Positions 43,320 to 51,000 of a stretch of 64,000 nt of DNA are shown here, piece after piece. The translations under genes and the position numbers were made by a program. The notes under the pieces are model-generated. The model worked only from the letters and a program-made list of their open reading frames with translations, made no database searches and was not told the origin of the DNA. The DNA lies in assembly GCF_000225705.1 (NCBI RefSeq), contig NZ_JH126470.1, positions 200,299 to 264,298 on the forward strand. Reading direction: 5' to 3'. Numbering within the stretch: position 1 is the stretch's first letter; each line of letters begins with the position of its first letter. The DNA is from Collinsella tanakaei YIT 12063. GTDB lineage: Bacteria > Actinomycetota > Coriobacteriia > Coriobacteriales > Coriobacteriaceae.

Positions 43320-43847
43320 ATGAGAACTTTTATAGCCCTGGATCTGCCCAATGAACTAATCGAACAGGTTGCCGATTTATCTCGACAGCTTTCTTCTATG
43401 GTGCGCGGACGGTTTGTTGCGCGTTCCACCTACCATGTGACGCTTGCGTTTTTGGGCGAGATTAGCGAGGCGGAGGCGCGCCGTGTTATGGACGTTTTGG
43501 ACACCGCGTGCGCTCATGCCGCCGCGATCCGGTTGGTGCCGGACGGCCTGGGGATCTACGGCAAGCCGGTCGACGCGACTTTGTTGCTTAAGCTGGCGCA
43601 CGGGCGCGACCTTATGAATCTCGCCATGGCGGTTCGCGAGGAGCTGCGAGCACAGGGGGTTTCATATGACGAGAAAGCGTTCGATCCGCACGTGACGCTG
43701 GCTCGACGAGCACGCGTGCTTCCGCAGGCGCTGTCCGATCTAGTCTTTCCAGCAGAAAGCTCTTCCAACAGCGTGACGCTCTATAAAAGCGAGCTCTCGC
43801 AAGAAGGGGCGACCTACAAGCCGCTCTATACCGCGCATCTGGGATAG
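43320..43847 (+). CDS. thpR: RNA 2',3'-cyclic phosphodiesterase (2H family)
   Basis: 2H phosphoesterase of the LigT/ThpR family, 175 aa. It opens cyclic 2',3'-phosphates at RNA ends and can ligate tRNA halves in vitro. The two catalytic HxTx motifs are present: YHVTLAFLGE near residue 40 and DPHVTLARRA near residue 125. It starts MRTFIALDLPNELIEQV. GGGGGAG precedes ATG 43320; 41 in-frame codons further upstream have no SD. Single gene. Confidence 0.9.
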   Translation: MRTFIALDLPNELIEQVADLSRQLSSMVRGRFVARSTYHVTLAFLGEISEAEARRVMDVLDTACAHAAAIRLVPDGLGIYGKPVDATLLLKLAHGRDLMNLAMAVREELRAQGVSYDEKAFDPHVTLARRARVLPQALSDLVFPAESSSNSVTLYKSELSQEGATYKPLYTAHLG

Positions 43848-43849
43848 CC

Positions 43850-43920
43850 GCTAATCTGTGCCGCTGATTTGGGGCTACTGATCCGGGGCTGCTAATCAAG
43901 CGTTGCTAATCCGGTGCCTG
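43850..43920 (+). repeat. About five degenerate ~14-bp tandem repeats
   Basis: Units of the form GCTAATCCGGTGCC (GCTAATCTGTGCC, GCTGATTTGGGGCT, ACTGATCCGGGGCT, GCTAATCAAGCGTT) follow one another just after the thpR stop and before the guaA promoter. Confidence 0.5.
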
Positions 43921-43934
43921 ATAGCCCCTGCTTG

Positions 43935-43966
43935 TTGCGCCTAAGCTGCTGCGAATCCTATATACT
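43935..43966 (+). promoter_or_regulatory. Probable guaA promoter
   Basis: TTGCGC at 43935 and TATATA at 43959 are 18 bp apart; TATACT overlaps the latter. Start of transcription would be ~35-40 nt before the guaA ATG. Confidence 0.45.
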
Positions 43967-44006
43967 TTTAGATTGGTATATGCACTTACACATGGGAGGA
44001 GTCCAG

Positions 44007-44990
44007 ATGGATCCCAACAAGCGTCCTGACGACATGGTTCGCATCACCACCCCGGAGCTTGCTCGCACGTTTATCGACGAGCAGGTTGCCGCTTGCCGTG
44101 AGCAGATCGGCGACAAGAACGTGCTGCTCGCCCTTTCCGGCGGTGTGGACAGCTCCGTTGTCGCGGCCCTGCTGATCAAGGCGGTTGGCAAGCAGCTGAT
44201 CTGCGTGCACGTCAACCACGGCCTTATGCGCAAGGGCGAGAGCGAGCAGGTTGTCGACGTCTTCAAGAACCAGCTGGACGCCAACCTAGTCTACGTCGAC
44301 GCCACCGACCGCTTCTTGGATCTTCTGGACGGCGTTGCCGAGCCCGAGACCAAGCGCAAGATCATCGGCGCCGAGTTCATCCGCGTCTTTGAGGAAGAGG
44401 CCCGCAAGGTGGGCGACCAGGTGAGCTTCCTGGCACAGGGCACCATCTACCCCGACATCCTCGAGTCCGACGGCGTCAAGGCGCACCACAACGTTGGCGG
44501 TCTGCCCGACGACCTGCAGTTCGAGCTGTGCGAGCCCGTTCGCCTGCTGTATAAGGACGAGGTCCGCATGGTGGGTCGCGAGCTGGGCCTGCCCGAGAAC
44601 ATGGTCGAGCGCCAGCCGTTCCCCGGCCCCGGCCTGGGCGTGCGCTGCTTGGGCGCCATCACCCGCGACCGCCTGGAGGCCCTGCGCGAGGCCGACGCCA
44701 TCCTGCGCGAGGAGTTCGCCGCAGCCGGTCTCGAGGGCAAGGTTTGGCAGTACTTTGTCTCCGTGCCCGACTTCCGCGTCACCGGCGTGAAGGACGGCAA
44801 GCGCCTCTACGAGTGGCCGGCGTTCATCCGCGCCGTCAACACCGTCGACGCCATGACCGCCGAGGTCCCCGAGCTCGACTGGGCGCTGCTCAAGAAGATC
44901 GGCGACCGCATCGCCTCCGAGGTTCCGGGCATTTGCCGCGTCCTGTACGACCTCACGCCCAAGCCTTGCGGAACGATTGAGTTCGAGTAA
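44007..44990 (+). CDS. guaA: GMP synthase, ATP-pyrophosphatase subunit (no glutaminase domain)
   Basis: ATP-PPase half of GMP synthase, 327 aa, converting XMP to GMP in purine synthesis. PP-loop VLLALSGGVDSSVVAAL near residue 40; VHVNHGLMRKGESEQ; the XMP site ERQPFPGPGLGVRCLG; C-terminal dimer domain ending PKPCGTIEFE. Most bacterial GuaA proteins (~510 aa) have an N-terminal class I glutaminase, which is absent here. The enzyme must use a separate glutaminase subunit, as in archaea, or free ammonia. ATG 44007 follows GGGAGGAG. Codons are heavily biased, so expression is likely high. Confidence 0.93.
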   Translation: MDPNKRPDDMVRITTPELARTFIDEQVAACREQIGDKNVLLALSGGVDSSVVAALLIKAVGKQLICVHVNHGLMRKGESEQVVDVFKNQLDANLVYVDATDRFLDLLDGVAEPETKRKIIGAEFIRVFEEEARKVGDQVSFLAQGTIYPDILESDGVKAHHNVGGLPDDLQFELCEPVRLLYKDEVRMVGRELGLPENMVERQPFPGPGLGVRCLGAITRDRLEALREADAILREEFAAAGLEGKVWQYFVSVPDFRVTGVKDGKRLYEWPAFIRAVNTVDAMTAEVPELDWALLKKIGDRIASEVPGICRVLYDLTPKPCGTIEFE

Positions 44991-45051
44991 ACGGAGCCAC
45001 CGCTCGTTTCGTGAAGTCGCATAGTAATCTGCACCATAATTGCAGGTAGAA

Positions 45052-45090
45052 GAAGGGTTTCGCTCTGGTTGGGCGAAACTCTTCTTTCTT
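45052..45090 (+). terminator. Terminator of guaA
   Basis: GAAGGGTTTCGC and GCGAAACTCTTC pair at 11 of 12 positions around a 9-nt loop, followed by TTTCTT. Confidence 0.85.
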
Positions 45091-45105
45091 AGAGCGGTGG
45101 GGGAT

Positions 45106-45388
45106 GTCAAAAAACGCCTTAGTGCGGAAAGGGCGGAGTGTCAAAAAGTGCCTTAGTGCGGGGGTTTGGTCAAATAGTGCGTTAGTACGGATTGGAGTCG
45201 CCCTGACGGGCTCGCCTTATACATCGAGCGGTGGTGCCCGAGCTTTCTAACTCGAACGACGCGAACGCTCTATTCATAAGGTACCATTACTATCTATCGC
45301 CCATTCCGCACTAACTCAATATTTGGTCCAAAATCTTCCGCACTAAGCGACTATTTGACCTAAGTTCCGCGCTAACTCGAAATTTGTC
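45106..45388. repeat. Symmetric array of six ~23-bp repeats, three in each orientation
   Basis: Units at 45106-45128, 45140-45162 and 45169-45191 read GTCAAAWAGTG then CSTTAGTGCGG. Units at 45305-45328, 45337-45359 and 45366-45388 are the same motif inverted (TCCGCACTAA then a TATTTGAC-like end). Start-to-start spacings are 34 and 29 bp on the left and 32 and 29 bp on the right. The half TTAGTGCGGA is best conserved. The 113-bp centre has no gene. It lies between the guaA terminator and the 3' end of the HipA-like gene, so it is not a promoter of either. The layout resembles multi-site ends of Tn7/Mu-type transposons. Confidence 0.85.
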
Positions 45389-45436
45389 CTACCTGGAGCC
45401 TGCGTCCTTCTTCTGGTCGATAATTCAGATTAGAAG

Positions 45437-46825
45437 CTATCGCCAGCCGCGGTGGGCAAACTGCAGCGCCTCCATCGCCGCGGATACCTGGTCCACACGC
45501 TTTTGAAGCCCGCGCGCAATGTAGTCAAGCCGTCCGTTTGCGGCTGCGTGCTTGCTGTGCGAGAGAATCTCGACCGCCTCGTCCACAAAACCGGATAAAG
45601 CAGCGTGATCAAAAGCGGTGGGGTCATACCATGAAAGGTCGTTGGCAAGCGCCAGCTGGTGCGCGGGATTGGGTTCAAACGGCCTGCTTTGAAACGTCCA
45701 GTCGTTTCGCTCTACCTGCTGCGGCGTCTTGTTGTACCACAGCGAGTTGCCGGAGTCGAAAAGAGGCGCGGGGCGCATCTGCAGCGTGTCGACCGAGCGG
45801 ATAAAGCCAAAGTTGCACCAATGCCGGTCCGTGTTCGCAAGGATTGCGTCGCATACGATCATCTGCGACAGCGCACAGTGCATGTTAGCGGCATCGCATG
45901 CGTGGCGCTCCGCAAAGCGGACCAGGCGATCGTACGTTGTGGCCCCGCGCATGGAAGAAAGGTCGCCGCGAACAAGCGCCGCCGGAACGTACTCCTCGCG
46001 CTCGCCCAAGAAATTGGGGCATAGGCACAAGGGGCCGTCTTGGATGTGCGCAAGGGTGTAGGGAACGTATTCGTCCGGCTGCAGCAGGCGGCAGTACAGG
46101 GCGGTCGCTACGACCTCGTTAAACGGTCGCTGGTCATCGCCCGTGCAGCCTTTGGCAAGGCAACGCACGCCATCGCGGATAACCCAGCGCTTTGGCAGCT
46201 CGCCCTCAGACGTGTTGTCGGGCGAATCGAGCCCCACCGCACTGAGCCAGTTATCCCACGCCATAAGGTTTGACTGGACAAAGTCGTTCTCAAAATAGTT
46301 GACGTCGCTCCACTGTAGGGTCTCATTGGTGGCGGGCCGCAGCCAATAACAGTCCGAGAGCGAGAGCGCCATGTTATTGAGGGGCAGCAAGGAGAAGTCG
46401 GCAATCTCGATTTGGCCAAGGCGGGCGAGCAGCCCTGGACGAGAGGCAGGAACGGACCTGTGTCCCCACCAGTCCGTGACGTTTCGGGGTTTCGTCTTGC
46501 CGCCGGAGGTGACGGTGCCAAGGGGCATGCGCGGCGCATCCAGGATCTCGCGAACAACCAGGGGGTTATCTTTCCGCGGGTCATGGCGCACCACTGCAAC
46601 CTCATGGTCGGCAGACATAAGGACAAAGGTTCGCGATGCGTCGAACTCGACTGCGGCAGCCTTTCCCGCAAGGTAGCGTTCGGTCGAATCGCCATCGATC
46701 ATCCGCCTGCCGCCAACAAGCGACCCCGTTAGCTCGCCTGATGAAAGCAATTGCGAGATTCGCGGCTTGGTCACGCCCAGCGCTCGTGCCGCATCTCCCA
46801 TGGGAATATAGGTATCGCCACCCAT
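45437..46825 (-). CDS. HipA-like Ser/Thr kinase with N-terminal HTH
   Basis: 462-aa protein. Residues ~1-50 form an excisionase/MerR-like DNA-binding module (YIPMGDAARALGVTKPRISQ, then LLSSGELTGSLVGGRRMI). The remainder has HipA-type kinase features: CLAKGCTGDDQRPFNEVVAT, catalytic ILANTDRHWCNFGFI (Asp and Asn) and metal-binding PAPLFDSGNSLWY. In classical HipBA the antitoxin HTH is a separate protein; here the HTH is in the same chain. No separate hipB gene is seen. ATG 46823-46825 is chosen for domain fit; an in-frame GTG 24 nt upstream and further codons overlap an AT-rich promoter-like region. Role in stress tolerance or defence is inferred. Confidence 0.72.
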   Translation of the reverse strand: MGGDTYIPMGDAARALGVTKPRISQLLSSGELTGSLVGGRRMIDGDSTERYLAGKAAAVEFDASRTFVLMSADHEVAVVRHDPRKDNPLVVREILDAPRMPLGTVTSGGKTKPRNVTDWWGHRSVPASRPGLLARLGQIEIADFSLLPLNNMALSLSDCYWLRPATNETLQWSDVNYFENDFVQSNLMAWDNWLSAVGLDSPDNTSEGELPKRWVIRDGVRCLAKGCTGDDQRPFNEVVATALYCRLLQPDEYVPYTLAHIQDGPLCLCPNFLGEREEYVPAALVRGDLSSMRGATTYDRLVRFAERHACDAANMHCALSQMIVCDAILANTDRHWCNFGFIRSVDTLQMRPAPLFDSGNSLWYNKTPQQVERNDWTFQSRPFEPNPAHQLALANDLSWYDPTAFDHAALSGFVDEAVEILSHSKHAAANGRLDYIARGLQKRVDQVSAAMEALQFAHRGWR

Positions 46826-46968
46826 TGCCGCACCACCAATCACTACCACGTTAAATAAGCGTTGACAATTACATATACGTCTACAATGATAGCAATTAAT
46901 TATGTGGACGATGAAGCGTGACCGTGTTTGGATTGGCGACGTCTCCGGCTGCGGCGGCACGGCGCCCG

Positions 46969-47829
46969 TTACAGGGAGCACGCCAGAAGGTCCGGGCGCT
47001 GCAGGACTCGTCGCAGCGAGTTGGACAGATGCGCCAGGCGATTATCGAGCATCGCCAGCGCGCCAAAGGCGTAGTGGCTGCGCCCTTCCTCGTCCTCGAT
47101 AATCAGCGTCCATGTGCCGCTATTCGATTCGTACACGTTGCAGCAATGGCATCCCATCCAGTCAGACGCTTCATCGAGCAAGCGGGCGGCTTCGTCCTTC
47201 GATATGGAGATGTAGGAGTCGGATGAGATGCAGCTGCGCCCGTATTCGTCCAAATAATGATCGACCAGGCGGCAGTCGCCGTTTTGATGGAGCTCCAGCC
47301 GCTGGTGCACAAGGGGGCTTCGCGAGGGCTGCCGGCTGTGATCGTGCGTGCTCGATATAAGGTAGAGCGCGGTGGGCTGGCAGGTCAGCGGCGCGGACGA
47401 GTTCTCGCCCGCGAGCTGCGCCAATCGTTCGAGCGCTAGGATGAACCACAGGCGCACCTCGTGCCCCGCGGCTTTGCAGCGGGCCTTGTCCGTCGCCCAG
47501 AAATGATGGCTCACCAGGTGCGAAACCTGATCCCATTTTGACATGACGGCCGATCCCAGAAGCGAGGCGTCCGTGACGGCGGGCAGATGCCAGTCCAGCT
47601 CCTCGAGGTTGTCGAAGGCGCCGGGATACGTGGCGTCGAAGGCCTCGCCCGCATCGTCCATATATCCAAGCGCGGCGCAGCCGGCGCGAAACTCGCCTGT
47701 GTCCAGCAGCTGGTGCAGGTTTTGGCGGCTGTCCCTAAAGCGCGGCAGCCATTTGCGGGTGAAGTCTCGCAGGGCGTTGGCAGCGGCTGCGGCGGGGGCC
47801 GCGTCGGCGGCTGCGGTAGTGGACGTCAT
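46969..47829 (-). CDS. Hypothetical protein
   Basis: 286-aa protein that I do not recognise. After an Ala/Thr-rich start (MTSTTAAADAAPAAAAANAL) it shows RDFTRKWLPRFRDSRQNLHQ, EELDWHLPAVTDASLLGSAV and, in the C-terminal third, LDEASDWMGCHCCNVYESNS and WTLIIEDEEGRSHYAFGAL. No signal peptide or membrane segment. AAAGGAGGAGCCC precedes the ATG at 47827-47829; the longer in-frame opening upstream is not used. It is transcribed away from the hexosaminidase end and 143 bp before the HipA-like start on the same strand. The 47830-48079 gap shows only a possible GGGCGCCCC-type hairpin (GGGCGCCCCGC / GCGGGGCGCCC, 47979-48014). Confidence 0.7.
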   Translation of the reverse strand: MTSTTAAADAAPAAAAANALRDFTRKWLPRFRDSRQNLHQLLDTGEFRAGCAALGYMDDAGEAFDATYPGAFDNLEELDWHLPAVTDASLLGSAVMSKWDQVSHLVSHHFWATDKARCKAAGHEVRLWFILALERLAQLAGENSSAPLTCQPTALYLISSTHDHSRQPSRSPLVHQRLELHQNGDCRLVDHYLDEYGRSCISSDSYISISKDEAARLLDEASDWMGCHCCNVYESNSGTWTLIIEDEEGRSHYAFGALAMLDNRLAHLSNSLRRVLQRPDLLACSL

Positions 47830-48079
47830 GGGCTCCTCCTTTGTATCGATGGCTCGAATATAGGGAGGGGCTCGCTGCCGCGCTGTACCTTTTGTTAGCC
47901 GATGCGCCTTGGGTTGGCGGCTCCGCTCCGCCGCCCGCCCGCCATGGCCACTCCCCGTTTGCCGCCTGCAAATAAAGTGGGCGCCCCGCCTGCGAACGTG
48001 CAAGCGGGGCGCCCTGTCGTACGGGGTTGCTAAGTGGGTTGTGGAGTCGCTGGCTTTGGGGCCGCGATTCCTGGGGTTG

Positions 48080-51000
48080 CTACTGCGCTTGTTCCTGCGC
48101 CTCGAAGTAGCGCATCAATATGGTTGCGACTTCAGCGCGGGAAGCCACGTCGCCGGGCTTGAGCTCACCGGAGTCCAGGCCCTTGATAAAGCCCTCCTCA
48201 ACAGCCCATTTCATGGCGTTGCCGGCGAAATCGGACACCTTGCCGGCATCGGGGAACTTGGACAGGTCGCCACGGCCCGAGGTATCGACGCCGTTCTTCT
48301 GGGCAAAGCGCATCAAGAACACCGCCACCTGCTCGCGCGTGACCGCGTGGTCGGGGCCAAAGTCATTGGTGCCGTCGTAACCGCTGACAATGCCGTTCTC
48401 GGCGCCCCAGGCGACCACGCCCGCAAACCAGTCGTCGGCGTCGACATCGCCAAATGTACCGCCTTTGCCGTCCAGCTTGCCGTTGTCGGCGCCGGCGGCG
48501 CGCGCCAGCATGGCGACAAATTGCGCGCGGCTGGTGGTGTCGCTTGGGCCCATCAAGTTGGTACCTTCGTAGCCCCGCAGGTAGCCCTTCTCAAGTGCCC
48601 AGTCGATGGGGTCGTGGTACCACTGGCTCGCGTCGATGTCGGCAAACTTGTGGGTTTCGCATAGATCGCCGCCGTCGCAGCCAAAGACCACGTTCACCTC
48701 GACGTCGCCCTGGGGCATGGTGAACTCAAACTCACCTTTCTCGTTCTTGCGGACCTCGACCTTGTTGCCGTCCTTATCCGTGACGGAGATGCTGCGGACC
48801 TCCTTGCCCGCCTGCGGCTTGGGGTAAACGGTGACTTTATCGCCCGCATCCGGGTTCTTAGGGCTCACCTCCACCTTGCCGCCGGGGTGCGCGGGGATCT
48901 CGATATCGTCCTTGGCGGGCGGCTGCGGGGTCACGGGCGGCTGGGGTTCGGGATCGGGCGTGGGCGCCGGCGCTCCCTCAAGGCGAAGGTTGAGGATTGC
49001 CTCCATGAGCGACAACCTCATGGCGTTGGCGTCGTTGATGGTGGGGGAGCCCTGGGCAAGTGCCTTGGCCTCGGCGATCTTCGAGGTCAGCGCGTCATAG
49101 GTTTGGGACGAGAACGCCGCGGCGCCTTCTCCCTGCTTGACGGCCTCCGCCGCGGCGATTTGCGCTTTCAGTGCTGCGGTGTCCGCAACGGCGTTGGCGT
49201 CGTGCAGGCGAAGCTCCGCTGCTGACGCAAAGCCGCCCTCGCCCTCAATGTAGACCAGCTTGACGGCGCGGACGTTGTCCTGGCGCTCGAAGCTGATGAG
49301 GTAGGGGTCGCGGGTGAGGTTCTTGATGGTTCCGTCCGCGACCTTCTTGAAGGTCTTGCCGTCGGCGGAGACGTGGACCTCGTACTTCTTAAGCTCGCCG
49401 TTGGTGCCGGTTTGGCGCGGGGTGTAGACAATGCCGTCCACGCCCAGCGGCTGCTCCGAGCTTAGGGTGATGTGGTGCTGTCCCGTGCACTTGTCTGGGC
49501 TGTAGCGAGAATGCCAGATGCTGCCGGTGTTGCCGTCCAGAGCGCTTGCCGCCTTGCCGTCGCCGTTCTCGCAGTCCGCGGTCGCCTTCAGCAGGGCGGG
49601 GTCCACCACGCTCAGGTCGGCGACGGGCTTGAGCTTGAGTTCGTCCAGGGCGCTGACCAGGGATTTCTCATAGTTGTCCACAACATCCTGCTGCGAGGCG
49701 CTCATGTTGCGAACGATGCTGTCGCGGGCAATCGTGACGGCGCGCGCACCGGCGTCCTCGTACTCGGAGAGGTCGGCGGGGATGATGGCGAGGTAGGCGT
49801 CGATCCGGCCGTAGTCGGCCTTCTTGTAGCCTGCGGCGTCCAGCTTGGCCTCGATCTTGGCGGCGAGATCGGCGATGGCGTCTGCCGACGGGTCGTACTG
49901 GCGGAAGACCTCTGCAGCCTGGGACAGCATGCCCTGCAGCTCCGCGTCACCCTTGATGGCGGGGTTCTTGGAGGCCAGCAGGTTCGCCTTCACCACGGCG
50001 TGGTCCAGGGGCATGGTGGAGTTGAAGTCTTTAGCGGTGCCCAGACGGATATCGTCCACATAACCCGCGAACGCGTTGCCGGATTCGCTGCCAACGGTGC
50101 CTACGGGCAGCATGCAGGTGGCCTTGATCTGGGCGCGCGCATTGGTGCCGATGGTGTCGACCAGCTTGCCGTCCACATACAGATGGGTCTTCTCGAACTC
50201 GTTTTTGAACTCGAGTTCAACCCACTGGTTGGCGGGCAGGGCGTAGTTGAAGGAATACGCGCGGTTCTCGCGGGTGATGCCCACTTTGCCGGTTTTCTCC
50301 TGGACGGCCATGATCTTGCCGTAGGGGGACTCGAACAGCACCTGCGCGTCCTTGGAATTGTCCGTGCGCTTGACCTTGACGCGCAGGCTGTTGCCCAGAC
50401 CGGCGGTCTCGATGCCATCTAGCTTGGCAAAGGACTTGCCGCCGTTGAGATGCAGTGCCTGGCGCCCGTCGACGCTCTCAAGCTCGGCGTTCTCCATCTT
50501 GCCCAGGGCGTGCTTCTGGCCGGATGCATCGTCCAAAGAATCCATGGTGAGATGGGCGATCGAGCCTTGCTGGCTGGCCTTTTGCTCGTAGCCAAAGTTG
50601 GTGGAGGGGGCGTCGCCCAGCTGCTTCACGCGCTCTTGCGCGGCGGCGAGGTCGACGGCGCCGGTCTTGCCCCAGGTGTTGGCGGCGAACAGGCCCAGCG
50701 CGCCGTCGATGCGGCGGTAGATGTCGTACTCGCTCATGCCGTTTTCTTGGAAGTCGCACATGTCGTTCCATACGGCGAAGGCGCCGCCGGAGATCTGCGG
50801 GTCGCCCGCGGGGATCTCGAAGCCGCTGATCTCGTTGACCTTGTCGTTGTAGCAGGAGTTCTGGTTGAGGTAGTCATAGTAGTAGCCGGCGTTGGGGACG
50901 ATGTAGAACGCGCCGTCCTGGCAGTCGATCAGCTCGAAGCCAAGGTCGTACATTGATTTCATGTCCGCCCAGCCGGGGTTCCACAGGTTCATCTGGCGGC

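Noticed and set aside
45106-45388. Short CRISPR array
   Set aside because: Repeats are in two opposite orientations, differ from each other, and the gaps of 6-11 bp are too short for spacers; no cas genes.
46826-46981. Longer N-terminus of the HipA-like kinase
   Set aside because: The extra codons cover an AT-rich promoter-like stretch and precede a complete HTH module; no SD supports them.
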